A DNA stretch of 64,000 nt from the NCBI RefSeq assembly GCF_030770395.1, contig NZ_CP132480.1:4702870-4766869 (forward strand). Direction: 5' to 3'. The position numbers and the translations under genes are program-made. Source of the stretch: Telluria beijingensis (GTDB taxonomy: Bacteria > Pseudomonadota > Gammaproteobacteria > Burkholderiales > Burkholderiaceae_D). Below the pieces are notes generated by a model. It was not told the origin of the DNA. It saw nothing but the letters and a program-made list of their open reading frames with translations, and searched no databases. Positions 38,320 through 48,076 of this stretch are shown piece after piece (position 1 is the first letter of the stretch; every line of letters starts with the position of its first letter).

Positions 38320-39021
38320 TCAAGCCACCGGCTGGTCGTCGAGCGTGACCTTGCTGTGACGGATGTCGCGCCCTTCGACCACGTAGATCACGTATTCGGC
38401 GATATTCTTCGCGTGGTCGCCGATGCGTTCGATCGCCTTGGCCACCCACAGCGTGTCCAGCGCCGACGAGATCGTGCGCGGGTCTTCCATCATGTAGGTG
38501 ACCATGCTGCGCAGGATGGTGCGGAATTCGTGGTCGACCACTTCGTCGCCGGCGATGATCTGCAAGGCCTGCTTGCCGTCCAGGCGCGCGAAGGCGTCGA
38601 GCGCGTCGTGCAGCAGTTCCGAGGTCGCCTTGGCAATGGTGCGGATCATGTCGTAATGGGCAAAACCGGTGGTACCACGCTCGTGCAGGCTCTTGGCGGT
38701 GCGCGCGACCTTGGTCGCCTCGTCACCGATGCGCTCCAGGTCGGTGATCACCTTGATGGTGGCCATCACGGTGCGCAAGTCGTTGGCGGCCGGCTGGCGC
38801 TTGACGATCAGGTGGCTGCAGGCGTCGTCGAGCGAGACTTCGAGCTGGTTGACTGCCTGGTCTTCGGCCATCACGCGCTCGGCGCGCGCGATGTCGCCGA
38901 TACGGAAGCACTCGAGCGCTTCTTCGAACTGGGTTTCCACCATGCCGCCCATCAGCAAGACCTGGGAACGGATCCCCTCGAGTTCCTGGTCGTACTGCTT
39001 GGATGAATGCTCGCCTGTCAT
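38320..39021 (-). CDS. phoU: phosphate signalling protein PhoU
   Basis: 233 residues, two three-helix bundles. The repeated PhoU patterns are visible as LEGIRSQVLLMGGMVETQFE near residue 14, AERVMAEDQAVNQLE near 43, DLRTVMATIKVITDLERIGD near 81 and ISSALDTLWVAKAIERIGDH followed by AKNIAEYVIYVVEG near 190. The E-R-I-G-D motifs bind metal clusters. PhoU links the Pst transporter to PhoR and prevents signalling when phosphate is sufficient. It lies between pstB and phoB in the usual order, 65 bases after pstB. Confidence 0.97.
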   Translation of the reverse strand: MTGEHSSKQYDQELEGIRSQVLLMGGMVETQFEEALECFRIGDIARAERVMAEDQAVNQLEVSLDDACSHLIVKRQPAANDLRTVMATIKVITDLERIGDEATKVARTAKSLHERGTTGFAHYDMIRTIAKATSELLHDALDAFARLDGKQALQIIAGDEVVDHEFRTILRSMVTYMMEDPRTISSALDTLWVAKAIERIGDHAKNIAEYVIYVVEGRDIRHSKVTLDDQPVA

Positions 39022-39086
39022 ACAAACTCTCCGTCAATATTCTTGTGAAGCCGGCACGGCCGGCAGGAATGGGATAACCGGTCGGA

Positions 39087-39890
39087 TCAGCCGAAGCGGC
39101 CGGTAATATAGTCTTGCGTTTCCTTGCGCGCCGGATTCATGAAGATCTGGTCGGTTTCGCCGAATTCGACGAGCTCGCCAAGATACATGTAGGCAGTGTA
39201 ATCGGAACAACGAGCGGCCTGTTGCATATTGTGGGTCACGATGGTGATCGTGTAATCCTGCTTCAGTTCGCTGATCAGTTCTTCGATCTTGGCGGTCGAG
39301 ATCGGGTCCAGCGCCGAGGTGGGCTCGTCCAGCAGCAGCACGTCCGGTTTCACCGCCACGCCGCGCGCGATGCACAGGCGCTGCTGCTGGCCGCCCGACA
39401 GCGACAGGCCGCTCTTGTTCAATTTGTCCTTCGCTTCTTCCCACAGCGCCGCCTTCTTGAGCGCCCATTCGACGCGCTCGTCCATCTCGCCCTTGGAGAG
39501 GTTTTCGTACAGGCGCACGCCGAAGGCGATGTTGTCGTAGATCGACATCGGGAACGGGGTCGGTTTCTGGAACACCATGCCGACCTTGGCGCGCAGCATG
39601 TTGACGTCGACACCCGGCTCCAGGATGTTGCGGCCGCGGTACATGATCGAGCCCTCGGCGCGCTGGCCCGGATACAGGTCGTACATGCGGTTCAACGTGC
39701 GCAGCAGGGTCGACTTGCCGCAGCCCGACGGGCCGATGAAGGCCGTCACCTGCTTGGCGTGGATGTCGAGCGAGACGTTTTTCAAACTCTGCGTCTTGCC
39801 GTAAAAGAAGTTCAGGCCCTGGATTTCGATCGTCTTGGCTTTGGCAGCGGCCGGAGCTGGAGTCGTATTGAGCATGGCTTGGTTCATCAC
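39087..39890 (-). CDS. pstB: phosphate ABC transporter ATP-binding protein
   Basis: 267 residues. Walker [14 protein letters not shown] near residue 52, signature [16 protein letters not shown] near 162, Walker [13 protein letters not shown] near 184, H-loop [12 protein letters not shown] near 218. The N-terminal 18 residues are Ala/Pro-rich and probably flexible. It drives phosphate import through PstC-PstA. It starts 20 bases after pstA within the pst operon. [14 protein letters not shown] and [14 protein letters not shown] are PstB-specific segments. Confidence 0.98.
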   Translation of the reverse strand: MMNQAMLNTTPAPAAAKAKTIEIQGLNFFYGKTQSLKNVSLDIHAKQVTAFIGPSGCGKSTLLRTLNRMYDLYPGQRAEGSIMYRGRNILEPGVDVNMLRAKVGMVFQKPTPFPMSIYDNIAFGVRLYENLSKGEMDERVEWALKKAALWEEAKDKLNKSGLSLSGGQQQRLCIARGVAVKPDVLLLDEPTSALDPISTAKIEELISELKQDYTITIVTHNMQQAARCSDYTAYMYLGELVEFGETDQIFMNPARKETQDYITGRFG

Positions 39891-39910
39891 TTTGTCTTTT
39901 ATCAGGTAGA

Positions 39911-40771
39911 TTAACGCGGAGTTTTTTGGGCAAACATGGTGCGCGAGATGATGTTCAGCAGCAGCACGGTCGCGGTCACGAGCAGTGCACCACCCCAGGC
40001 CAGCGAGCGCCAGTCATCGTACGGGCTCATCGCGAACTGGTAGATCACCACCGGCAGGTTGGCCAGCGGGGCATTCATGTCATGGCTGTAGAACTGGTTG
40101 TTCAGTGCGGTGAACAGCAGCGGCGCGGTCTCGCCGGCCACGCGGGCCACGGCCAGCAGCACGCCGGTCACGACGCCGGCTTTCACAGCGCGCAGGCGCA
40201 CCGTCATCGCCACTTTCCAGTGCGGCGCGCCCAGGGCGTAGGCCGCTTCGAGCAGGCTGGCCGGCACCAGTTGCAGCATATTGTCGGTGGTGCGCACCAC
40301 GACCGGGATCGCGATCAGGGACAGCGCGATGGCGCCGGCATAACCCGAGAAGTGCTGGACGTTGGCGACGTAGATCGCATACACGAACAGGCCGATGACG
40401 ATCGACGGAGCCGAAAGCATGATGTCGGTCACGAAGCGGGTGATCTGAGCGAACTTGTTGTTCTGGCCGTACTCTGCCAGATAGATGCCGGCCAGGATGC
40501 CGATCGGGGTGCTCACCAGGGTCGACAGGCCGACCATCATCAGCGAGCCGACGATGGCGTTGCGCAAGCCGCCGCCCGGGGTGCCCGGGGCCGGGGTGTC
40601 GTTCATGAACAGCGTCGGCGCCAGCGCGCTGAAGCCGTTGTACAACAGCGTGCCCAGGATCCAGGCCAGGAAGGCCAGACCGATGCCCATGGCCACGATC
40701 GACATCGCGATGCCGACGCGGTGCGCCAGCAGGCGCTTGCGGTAGACGGGGTTCTTGATTGCGGTGTTCAT
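39911..40771 (-). CDS. pstA: phosphate ABC transporter permease PstA
   Basis: 286 residues with six membrane helices. The permease loop that contacts the ATPase is visible as [20 protein letters not shown] near residue 180. [19 protein letters not shown] near residue 55 is a typical PstA periplasmic segment. It pairs with PstC to form the channel for phosphate taken from PstS. It starts 11 bases after pstC and ends 20 bases before pstB. Confidence 0.97.
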   Translation of the reverse strand: MNTAIKNPVYRKRLLAHRVGIAMSIVAMGIGLAFLAWILGTLLYNGFSALAPTLFMNDTPAPGTPGGGLRNAIVGSLMMVGLSTLVSTPIGILAGIYLAEYGQNNKFAQITRFVTDIMLSAPSIVIGLFVYAIYVANVQHFSGYAGAIALSLIAIPVVVRTTDNMLQLVPASLLEAAYALGAPHWKVAMTVRLRAVKAGVVTGVLLAVARVAGETAPLLFTALNNQFYSHDMNAPLANLPVVIYQFAMSPYDDWRSLAWGGALLVTATVLLLNIISRTMFAQKTPR

Positions 40772-40782
40772 TGCGGGGCCTC

Positions 40783-41808
40783 TTATTTGGTGCCTTCGTT
40801 ACGGGACATACCCAGCAGCATCAGCTTGGCCGCGGACAGCACGACGAAGGTGATCGCGAACAGGATCAGCGCCAGGGCGAACAGGGCCGACGAGTGCAGC
40901 GCAGTGGCCGCTTCGGCGAATTCATTGGCCAGGGTCGACGAAATCGAGTTGCCGGCCGAGAACAGCGAGGCCGACAGGCCGTGCGAGTTACCGATCACGA
41001 AGGTGACAGCCATGGTCTCGCCCAGTGCACGGCCCAGGCCCAGCATCACGCCGCCGACGACGCCGCTGCGGGTGTACGGCAGCACCACCTTGCGCACCAC
41101 TTCCCACCTGGTGCAGCCCAGGCCGTATGCCGATTCCTTCAGCACGGTCGGGACGATCTCGAACACGTCGCGCATCACCGAGGCGATGAAGGGGATGATC
41201 ATGATGGCCAGGATCAGGCCGGCGGTCAGGATGCCGATACCCATCACCGGTCCCTGGAACACGACGCCGATCAGCGGCAGCTGGCCCAGCGTTTCCTTCA
41301 GCGCCGGCTGCACGTATTCGGCGAACAGCGGCGCGAACACGAACAGGCCCCACATGCCGTAGATGATCGACGGCACGCCGGCCAGCAGTTCGACCGCGGT
41401 GCCCAGCGGGCGGCGCAGCCAGACCGGGCAGATCTCGGTCAGGAACAGGGCGATGCCGAAGCTGATCGGGAACGCCACCGCCAGCGCGATGATCGAGGTG
41501 GCCAGGGTGCCGTAGATCGCGATCATGGCGCCGTACTGGTCGTTGACCGGATCCCATTCGACGCGCGTGATGAAGCCCAGTCCGAATTCGGCGAACGCCG
41601 GGGCGGCGCCGATCGCCAGCGAAATGATGATGCCGACCAGCACCGCCAGCACCGAGGCCGCGAACAGCCAGGTGACTTTATGGAAGAAGAAGTCTTGCAG
41701 GCGCTGGTTGCGCATGGTGTTGCGCAGGGCGGGCGACTCGAAGGTGTCGGCCTGGGCCGCTGCCTTCGCGGGCAGGTCGTTCACGGACACGGATGGATGG
41801 GCGCTCAT
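40783..41808 (-). CDS. pstC: phosphate ABC transporter permease PstC
   Basis: 341 residues with about six membrane helices and an N-terminal cytoplasmic extension of about 40 residues. [20 protein letters not shown] is the conserved PstC segment, and [20 protein letters not shown] near 235 is the ATPase-contact loop. It forms the inner-membrane channel with PstA. The gene follows pstS after 95 bases containing direct repeats and a small hairpin, which may explain lower expression than pstS; that is inference. Confidence 0.97.
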   Translation of the reverse strand: MSAHPSVSVNDLPAKAAAQADTFESPALRNTMRNQRLQDFFFHKVTWLFAASVLAVLVGIIISLAIGAAPAFAEFGLGFITRVEWDPVNDQYGAMIAIYGTLATSIIALAVAFPISFGIALFLTEICPVWLRRPLGTAVELLAGVPSIIYGMWGLFVFAPLFAEYVQPALKETLGQLPLIGVVFQGPVMGIGILTAGLILAIMIIPFIASVMRDVFEIVPTVLKESAYGLGCTRWEVVRKVVLPYTRSGVVGGVMLGLGRALGETMAVTFVIGNSHGLSASLFSAGNSISSTLANEFAEAATALHSSALFALALILFAITFVVLSAAKLMLLGMSRNEGTK

Positions 41809-41815
41809 AATGTGG

Positions 41816-41881
41816 TCAATATCTTTATCAATATCGTTTTGTCAATATTGCTGGCGTGCGGAAAGACCGGTCGCGCCGGCC
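41816..41881 (-). promoter_or_regulatory. pstS-pstC spacer: three ATATTGA repeats and a hairpin
   Basis: TCAATAT occurs three times on the plus strand (41816-41822, 41828-41834, 41842-41848), that is ATATTGA in the transcript, close to the pstC start. Nearer pstS, GGCCGG pairs with CCGGTC in RNA (41876-41881 with 41865-41870, one G-U pair) and TTTCC follows. It could attenuate transcription or stabilise the pstS message. Not proven. Confidence 0.35.
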
Positions 41882-41903
41882 CTCCCGGGTTCGTGAAACG
41901 GGC

Positions 41904-42938
41904 TTACCAGAGCGCTTGGCCGGACGCGTCCTTCAGGTTGGCGCGCCAGGCGTCCTGCACCAGCTTGGTGACTTCGGCCGGCATCGGCACGTAATCCAGC
42001 TCGGCGGCCGACGGGGCGCCGTTCTTGTAGGCCCAGTCGAAGAATTTCAGCACTTGCTGGCCCTTGGCGGCATCCTGGGTCTTGTGCACCAGGATGTACG
42101 AGGCGCCGGTGACCGGCCAGGCGCCCTTGCCGGCCTGGTTGGTCAGGATCACGGCGAAGCCCGGAGTGCCCTTCCAGTTGGCGCCGGCGGCGGCAGCCTT
42201 GAAGGCGTCGTCCGACGGTTGCAGCCAGGCGCCGTCGGCGGCCTGCATCTGGGTGTGCGCCATCTTGTTCTTCTTGGCATAGGCCCACTCGACGTAGCCG
42301 ATGCCGCCCTTGATGCGCTGCACGTTGGCGGCCACGCCCTCGTTGCCCTTGCCGCCCACGCCGACCGCCCACTTGACGGTGGTGCCGGCGCCGATGGTCG
42401 ATTTCCAGGTCGGGCTGGTCTTCGACAGGTAGTCGGTCCACAGGAAAGACGTGCCCGAGCTGTCGGCGCGGCGCACCACGGTGATGTCGGTCGCCGGCAG
42501 CTTGACGCCCGGGTTCAGCGCGGCGATCTGCGGCGCATTCCACTTGGTGATCTTGCCCATGTAGATGTCGGCGATCAGCGCGCCGCTCAGCTTCAGCTGG
42601 CCCGGGGCCATGCCGTCCAGGTTCACGATCGGCACCACGCCGCCCATCACGGCCGGGAACTGGAACAGGCCCGACGCGGTCAGGTCTTGCGCCGTCAGCG
42701 GCATGTCCGAGGCGCCGAAGTCGACGGTCTTGGCCTTGATCTGCTTGATGCCGGCGCCCGAACCCACCGACTGGTAGTTCAGGCCGACGCCCGAGGCCGC
42801 CTTGTACAGCTCGGCCCACTTGGCATAGATCGGGTACGGGAAGGTCGCGCCGGCGCCGGTGATGTTGGCGTTCTGGGCGCTGGCGGAAAATGCCGTCGCG
42901 GCCAGGGCGATCGAAACGAAGAAATGCTTCATGCGCAT
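41904..42938 (-). CDS. pstS: periplasmic phosphate-binding protein PstS
   Basis: 344 residues with a Sec signal peptide (MKHFFVSIALAATAFSASAQ, mature start near residue 23). The phosphate-binding loops ITGAGATFPYPIYAKW and YQSVGSGAGIKQIKAKTVDF are clear, as are the later RADSSGTSFLWTDYL and GNEGVAANVQ segments. It captures phosphate in the periplasm for PstCAB. AAAGGAT lies five bases before the start. Two Pho boxes lie 70-116 bases upstream of the start codon. It is the first gene of the seven-gene unit down to phoR. Confidence 0.98.
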   Translation of the reverse strand: MRMKHFFVSIALAATAFSASAQNANITGAGATFPYPIYAKWAELYKAASGVGLNYQSVGSGAGIKQIKAKTVDFGASDMPLTAQDLTASGLFQFPAVMGGVVPIVNLDGMAPGQLKLSGALIADIYMGKITKWNAPQIAALNPGVKLPATDITVVRRADSSGTSFLWTDYLSKTSPTWKSTIGAGTTVKWAVGVGGKGNEGVAANVQRIKGGIGYVEWAYAKKNKMAHTQMQAADGAWLQPSDDAFKAAAAGANWKGTPGFAVILTNQAGKGAWPVTGASYILVHKTQDAAKGQQVLKFFDWAYKNGAPSAAELDYVPMPAEVTKLVQDAWRANLKDASGQALW

Positions 42939-43007
42939 ATCGGATCCTTTGGAAGTGACACCACGGGACGGTCCCGCTGACGATGAGGCGCAGTCTAACG
43001 GGCGAAT

Positions 43008-43025
43008 ATGACATGTTCATGACAT
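43008..43025 (-). promoter_or_regulatory. Pho box 1 upstream of pstS
   Basis: On the minus strand: ATGTCATGAACATGTCAT, two TGTCAT heptamers spaced by four AT-rich bases as in the PhoB consensus. It is the box nearer to pstS. Confidence 0.85.
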
Positions 43026-43036
43026 ATTTGGTCAAT

Positions 43037-43054
43037 GTGACATGAAGATGACAC
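43037..43054 (-). promoter_or_regulatory. Pho box 2 upstream of pstS
   Basis: On the minus strand: GTGTCATCTTCATGTCAC, again two TGTCA repeats. It lies 29 bases from the first box, almost three helix turns, so two PhoB dimers could sit on the same face. It could also affect the short plus-strand frame at 43199. Confidence 0.82.
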
Positions 43055-43198
43055 GCGCGCAAGGATCGCATTCCCGCCGCCGGCGTGGCGCGCGCAAGGC
43101 GGCGCGCCGGCGGGATGCCATTGGATTGTTCCATTTCACGGCGCTTGTAAATACCGCGAGTCCTGCTACCCTGAGAGAGTAGTCATGACATGGAGGGG

Positions 43199-43339
43199 AT
43201 GCCGAAGGGCGTTTTGAGGTATATGTTAGACCTGATGGTGATGGGAATCCTGAGCGGACTTGCTGCCCTGGTGGCATTCGAGATCTACCAGGAGGTAAGT
43301 GGAAGTGCCAGCGATTTGCATGACCGCTATCACGAATAG
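43199..43339 (+). CDS. small single-span membrane protein, hypothetical
   Basis: 46 residues from an ATG that immediately follows GGAGGGG; an in-frame ATG at 43223 preceded by GAGG would give 38. The sequence MVMGILSGLAALVAFEIYQE forms one membrane segment, followed by a short polar tail with DLHDRYHE. Codon choice is plausible, and a hairpin follows 30 bases after the stop. The gene is divergent from pstS, with the two Pho boxes between. I do not recognise the family. It could be a chance frame, but membrane pattern, ribosome-binding site and the following hairpin support it. Confidence 0.45.
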   Translation: MPKGVLRYMLDLMVMGILSGLAALVAFEIYQEVSGSASDLHDRYHE

Positions 43340-43368
43340 CGACTAGCCCGCTCAGTGGGCCAATAAGC

Positions 43369-43398
43369 AAGCGGCGAGACCATCGGTACTCGCCGCTT
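43369..43398. terminator. hairpin between the small frame and the PilZ gene
   Basis: AAGCGGCGAG (43369-43378) pairs perfectly with CTCGCCGCTT (43389-43398) around ten bases. It lies between convergent gene ends and could act on either strand. The flanks are only weakly T-rich. Confidence 0.5.
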
Positions 43399-43426
43399 GG
43401 CGTTTACGCTTGCGCCTGCGCCGCCG

Positions 43427-43777
43427 TTACCGCATGAAGCGCGCCAGCGCCGTCACCGCGGCCAGGTCGGGATTCAGGAACTGCAGTCCCACCTTGAACT
43501 CGTTGCTGCTGAAAATGCAGTATGACACCTTGACGCGCGTATTGATGGTGACAAAGCTGCCTTCGACCAGCAGGTCGAAGGCGAGCTGGCCGCCCTGCCC
43601 TGCCGTCAGCGGATCGGCAACGCTCACGCTGACGCCGCTGGCGCCGAGGTCGACGGTCTTGCCGGTCACCGGCGCCTGGCCGTCCATGGCCAGCATGACC
43701 TTGGTACGGTACACCTTGCGTGGAGATTTCCTTTGGTCTTGAAACACGTGTTTACCCAAATACAGTGAACAAGACAC
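43427..43777 (-). CDS. PilZ domain c-di-GMP-binding protein
   Basis: 116 residues, a single PilZ domain. The c-di-GMP motifs are present: QRKSPRKVYR (R-x3-R, near residue 15-24) and DLGASGVSV (D/N-x-S-x-x-G, near 43-51). Such small PilZ proteins transmit c-di-GMP levels to motility or polysaccharide machines. It lies 64 bases downstream of radA on the same strand and may be in the alr-radA unit. A large GGDEF-EAL protein is encoded later in the window. Confidence 0.88.
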   Translation of the reverse strand: MSCSLYLGKHVFQDQRKSPRKVYRTKVMLAMDGQAPVTGKTVDLGASGVSVSVADPLTAGQGGQLAFDLLVEGSFVTINTRVKVSYCIFSSNEFKVGLQFLNPDLAAVTALARFMR

Positions 43778-43841
43778 AATTATAAAAGCTCACAAGAAAT
43801 CCGACAGGCAACCCGCCAGATTCCCGTGCCGGTGTTGACGT

Positions 43842-45218
43842 TCAGTCGACCTCGCGCAGCTTGTTGAACGCCTCATCGATGCGCTCGACGGCGATGATGT
43901 TCATGCCTTCGATCTTGGCCTTCGGCGCGTTCGACTTAGGGATCACGGCCAGCGAAAAGCCCAGCTTGGCCGCTTCGCGCAAGCGTTCCTGGCCGCGCGG
44001 CGCGGGACGGATCTCGCCGGCCAGGCCGACCTCGCCGAACACCACCAGCCCGCGCGGCAGCGGCTTGTTGCGCATCGACGAATTGATTGCCAGGAGCACC
44101 GCCAGGTCGGCCGCCGGCTCGGTGATCTTGACGCCGCCGACCGCATTGATGAACACGTCCTGGTCGAAGGCCGCAATGCCGGCATGCCGGTGCAGCACCG
44201 CCAGCAGCATCGCCAGGCGATTCTGTTCCAGGCCAACCGACAGGCGGCGCGCATTGGGCAGGTGGCTGGTGTCGACCAGCGCCTGAATCTCCACCAGCAA
44301 CGGCCTGGTGCCCTCCTGCGTCACCATCACGCAGGAGCCCGGCACCTGGCTGTCGTGCTGCGACAGGAACAGGGCGGAAGGATTCGAGACGCCCTTCAAG
44401 CCTTTCTCGGTCATGGCGAACACGCCCAGCTCGTTCACCGCGCCGAAGCGGTTCTTGATGGCCCGCACCAGGCGGTAGCTCGATTGCGTATCGCCTTCAA
44501 AATACAGCACGGTATCGACGATGTGTTCCAGCACGCGCGGGCCGGCCAGCGCGCCTTCTTTCGTCACGTGGCCGACCAGGATGATGGTGACCCCGGTCTG
44601 CTTGGCCACGCGCGTGAGCTGGGCCGCGCATTCGCGCACCTGCGCCACCGAGCCGGGGGCGGAGGTGAGCGCGTCCGAATACATGGTCTGGATCGAGTCG
44701 ATCACCACAACGTCCGGCTTGAGGTCGGCGATGGTGCCGAGGATTTTCTCGAGCTGGATCTCGGCCTGCAATTTGAGGTCTTTCGCGTCGACCGCCAGGC
44801 GCTTGGCGCGCAGCGCGATCTGGGCCCCGGATTCCTCGCCGCTGACGTAGAGCGTGCTGCGCACGGCGGACAGGCTCGAGAGCGCCTGCAGCAGCAGGGT
44901 CGACTTGCCGATGCCGGGATCGCCGCCGATCAGGACCACGCCGCCGGCCACCAGGCCGCCGCCCAGCACGCGGTCGAATTCCTCGATGCCGGTGCCGAAG
45001 CGCGGCACGTCGATCGCCTCGATGTCGGCCAGCGACAGCACCGGCGCGGTCTGCGCCAGGCTGCGGTGCGGGGTCTGCGACATGCGGTTGACGCCGGGCG
45101 TGTCGACGACGGTTTCGACCATCGTGTTCCAGGCTTTACAGTCGGCGCACTGGCCGGTCCAGCGGGTGGCGATCGCGCCGCACTCGCTGCAGGTGTAGTT
45201 GGTTTTTGCTTTTGCCAT
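43842..45218 (-). CDS. radA: DNA repair protein RadA
   Basis: 458 residues. An N-terminal zinc finger (CSECGAIATRWTGQCADC) is followed by a RecA-like ATPase with Walker A IGGDPGIGKSTLLLQ near residue 98 and Walker B VVVIDSIQTM near 175, the RadA-specific KNRFGAVNELGVF near 255, and a C-terminal Lon-protease-like domain (about 290-458) without protease function. RadA drives branch migration during recombinational repair. It follows alr by 30 bases on the same strand, a common betaproteobacterial order. Confidence 0.97.
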   Translation of the reverse strand: MAKAKTNYTCSECGAIATRWTGQCADCKAWNTMVETVVDTPGVNRMSQTPHRSLAQTAPVLSLADIEAIDVPRFGTGIEEFDRVLGGGLVAGGVVLIGGDPGIGKSTLLLQALSSLSAVRSTLYVSGEESGAQIALRAKRLAVDAKDLKLQAEIQLEKILGTIADLKPDVVVIDSIQTMYSDALTSAPGSVAQVRECAAQLTRVAKQTGVTIILVGHVTKEGALAGPRVLEHIVDTVLYFEGDTQSSYRLVRAIKNRFGAVNELGVFAMTEKGLKGVSNPSALFLSQHDSQVPGSCVMVTQEGTRPLLVEIQALVDTSHLPNARRLSVGLEQNRLAMLLAVLHRHAGIAAFDQDVFINAVGGVKITEPAADLAVLLAINSSMRNKPLPRGLVVFGEVGLAGEIRPAPRGQERLREAAKLGFSLAVIPKSNAPKAKIEGMNIIAVERIDEAFNKLREVD

Positions 45219-45248
45219 CGTTCTAATATGGTGGTGGTGCGCGCCGGT

Positions 45249-46355
45249 TCAACCGTCGGTCCCCAGCCTGCCTTCGGTCACGCGCACGCGCGGCGCCAGC
45301 GCGCACATCAGCTCATAGCCGATGGTGCCGGCGGCCTGGGCCACGTCGTCGATCGGCAGTCCGTCGCCCCACAGGGTGACCTTGCTGCCGATGCGGGCAT
45401 TGGCGACTGGAGTCAGGTCGACCGTCATCATGTCCATCGATACCCGGCCGACCAGCGTGGTGCGCACGCCGTCGACGATCACCGGCGTGCCGTGCGGCGC
45501 GCTGCGCGGGTAGCCGTCGGCATAGCCGCAGGCCACCACGCCGATCGTCATCGGGCCGTCGGCCTCGAAGCGGCTGCCGTAGCCGACCGTGTCGCCGGCA
45601 TCGATGTGCTGGATGCCGATGATTTCGGAGCGCAGGGTCATGGTGGGACGCAGGCCGAACTCCTGGGCGCTGCGGCCGCCCGGGGTGCCGCCATACAGCA
45701 TGATGCCGGGGCGGACCCAGTCGTTCGACAACTGGTCGGCGAGTTCGGCCTGGTGCAGCACGCCGCCCGAATTCGACAGGCTGCGCTCGCCGGGCAGATC
45801 GCCCGCCCCCGCGCGGAAGCGCCGTACCTGCTCGGCGATCGTCAGGCGCGGATGTTCGAGTTCGTCGGCATTGGCGAAATGGGTCATGTGGGTGATCGAG
45901 CGCAGGTCGCGGATCGCGCGCAGGCGCTGGTAGGCGGCGCCGTATTCGTCGGGGCGGAAGCCCAGGCGGTTCATCCCGGTATTCATTTTCAGGTAGACGT
46001 CGATCGGGCGGTACAGCTGGGTGTACTCGAGCAGCTTGACCTGCTCGATGCTGTGCACGGCAGTGGCGATATCGTGCTCGGCCAGCATCGGCACGTCGGC
46101 CGCTTCGAAGAATCCCTCTAATAAGAGAATCGGCTTGGTCCAGCCGAGCTGGCGCAGGCGGATCGCGTTGTCCAGCTCGACCAGGGCCAGGCCGTCGGCG
46201 CCGGCGAAGCCGCGCAACGCGCGTTCCAGGCCGTGGCCATAGGCATCAGCCTTGACGACGGCCCATATCTTCGCCTGCGGCGCGCAGCTGCGGGCCTGGG
46301 CCAGATTGTGCTGCATGGAATCGAGGTGGATGGTGGCGAAGAGCGGACGCGGCAT
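45249..46355 (-). CDS. alr: alanine racemase
   Basis: 368 residues, the usual length. It interconverts L- and D-alanine for peptidoglycan. The PLP-binding Lys lies in KIWAVVKADAYGHGLERAL (near residue 34), and the catalytic Tyr of the other subunit in GDTVGYGSRFEADGP near 255. LKMNTGMNRLGF near 130 is the conserved TIM-barrel segment. It is first in the minus-strand unit with radA and the PilZ gene, and divergent from lplT. Confidence 0.97.
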   Translation of the reverse strand: MPRPLFATIHLDSMQHNLAQARSCAPQAKIWAVVKADAYGHGLERALRGFAGADGLALVELDNAIRLRQLGWTKPILLLEGFFEAADVPMLAEHDIATAVHSIEQVKLLEYTQLYRPIDVYLKMNTGMNRLGFRPDEYGAAYQRLRAIRDLRSITHMTHFANADELEHPRLTIAEQVRRFRAGAGDLPGERSLSNSGGVLHQAELADQLSNDWVRPGIMLYGGTPGGRSAQEFGLRPTMTLRSEIIGIQHIDAGDTVGYGSRFEADGPMTIGVVACGYADGYPRSAPHGTPVIVDGVRTTLVGRVSMDMMTVDLTPVANARIGSKVTLWGDGLPIDDVAQAAGTIGYELMCALAPRVRVTEGRLGTDG

Positions 46356-46514
46356 GGCAATCTTTTGAGAAAAACGGATCGGATCCGGTGTGGAACGTCA
46401 AGCGGCTATTTTACCGGAGCGGGCCGCGCGGCGCGGCGACGGCAGCGTTTCCCGTTTCGCCGCTCTACCCATTCATGGTATAAAGCAACCCGGACCAGAT
46501 TTGTGAATTCTCGA

Positions 46515-47774
46515 ATGAACCGTGGTTTCTATACCATCATGGCGGCGCAGTTCTTCTCGTCGCTGGCGGATAACGCGCTCCTGTTTGTCGCGATCAGCCT
46601 GCTCGTCGCAATGGACGCCCCGGCATCGCTCACTCCGCTGCTGAAGCTGTCGTTCGTGCTGTTCTATGTCTTGCTGGCCGCCTTCGTGGGCGCCTTTGCC
46701 GATTCGCTGCCCAAGGGGCGCGTGATGTTCATCGCGAACATCATCAAGGTGGTCGGCTGCGCGCTGATGTTCTTCACCATCCACCCGCTGCTCTCGTATG
46801 CCGTCGTCGGCTTCGGCGCGGCCGTGTATTCGCCCGCCAAGTACGGCATCCTGACCGAACTGCTGCCGCCAGAAAAACTGGTTCCTGCCAATGGCTGGAT
46901 CGAAGGCCTGACCGTGATGTCGATCATTCTCGGCACCGTGCTGGGCGGCACGCTGGTGAGCGAGCGCGGCACGAACTTCCTGCTGTCCTTCGACCTGTTC
47001 GGCGCCATGGGCATCACGAGCGGCGCCGAAGCCGCGATGGCGGTAGTGGTCGGCATCTATGTGCTGGCGGCGCTGTTCAACCTGCGCATTCCGGACACCG
47101 GCGCCCGCTACGAGCACCAGGAACGCAATCCCGTCAAGCTGATCGCCGATTTCGCCAACTGCTCGGCCACGCTGTGGCGCGACAAGCTGGGCCAGATTTC
47201 GCTGGCGGTGACGACGCTGTTCTGGGGCGCCGGCGCAACGTTGCAGTTCATCGTGCTGAAATGGGCCGAGCGCTCGCTCGGCATGCCGCTCGACAAGGCG
47301 ACCAACCTGATCGGCGTGGTCGCGATCGGCGTGGCGCTGGGCGCAGCGATGGCGGCGCGCATGATTCCGCTGCGCAAGTCGCTGAACGTGATTCCGATGG
47401 GCATCATCATGGGGCTGGTGGTAACGAGCATGGTGTTCGTGCATACGGTCTCGGTGGCCTACCCGCTGCTGGCCCTGATCGGCTTCCTGTCGGGCTTCTT
47501 CGTGGTGCCGATGAATGCCCTGCTGCAACATCGCGGCCACGTGCTGATGAGCGCGGGCCACTCGATCGCGGTGCAGAACTTCAACGAAAACCTGTCGATC
47601 CTGGTGATGCTGGCGGCCTACGCGATCATGATCACGCTGAACCTCGACCTGGACATCATCATCGTCATCTTCGGCCTGTCGGTGGCCGGCATCATGCTCC
47701 TGATCCAACGCCGCCACACCCTGAACCAGCGCGAACACGACTCGCTCGGCCTGATCGGCGAAGGCAAGCACTAA
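46515..47774 (+). CDS. lplT: lysophospholipid transporter LplT (MFS)
   Basis: 419 residues from the ATG of MNRGFYTIMAAQFFSSLADN; the frame is open further upstream and a GTG at 46503 is also possible. Twelve membrane helices are predictable. SLADNALLFVAISLL, AFVGAFADSLPKGRVMFIAN and AKYGILTELLPPEKLVPANG are LplT-type segments. The protein flips lysophospholipids across the inner membrane for re-acylation. No acyltransferase partner is adjacent. Its TAA is followed by CCCCAG and then the second repeat array. Confidence 0.93.
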   Translation: MNRGFYTIMAAQFFSSLADNALLFVAISLLVAMDAPASLTPLLKLSFVLFYVLLAAFVGAFADSLPKGRVMFIANIIKVVGCALMFFTIHPLLSYAVVGFGAAVYSPAKYGILTELLPPEKLVPANGWIEGLTVMSIILGTVLGGTLVSERGTNFLLSFDLFGAMGITSGAEAAMAVVVGIYVLAALFNLRIPDTGARYEHQERNPVKLIADFANCSATLWRDKLGQISLAVTTLFWGAGATLQFIVLKWAERSLGMPLDKATNLIGVVAIGVALGAAMAARMIPLRKSLNVIPMGIIMGLVVTSMVFVHTVSVAYPLLALIGFLSGFFVVPMNALLQHRGHVLMSAGHSIAVQNFNENLSILVMLAAYAIMITLNLDLDIIIVIFGLSVAGIMLLIQRRHTLNQREHDSLGLIGEGKH

Positions 47775-48076
47775 GCCCCAGGGCTAAAACGAGGGTCAGA
47801 GTCGAATTGTTTGATAACGTTTCGCGCTAACCATTGCTCGGCCGACGATACGGCTCGCGGATTACTGCGAGCACTTGCTCGGCCAGCGCACTCTGTCCCC
47901 GATTGCCCGCCAACGCAAGAAATTGCTCAACAATTCAACTCTGACCCTCATTATTTAGCAAGCAAAAGCGTGTCAGCGGAGCAGTTTTCGGTCAGCGCAT
48001 TCCTCAGGCATTCAGCATCCTCCGAATCCGTTACCACACACCCACAAAAGCAGATCGGGCTGGCAAGAAAATAAGT

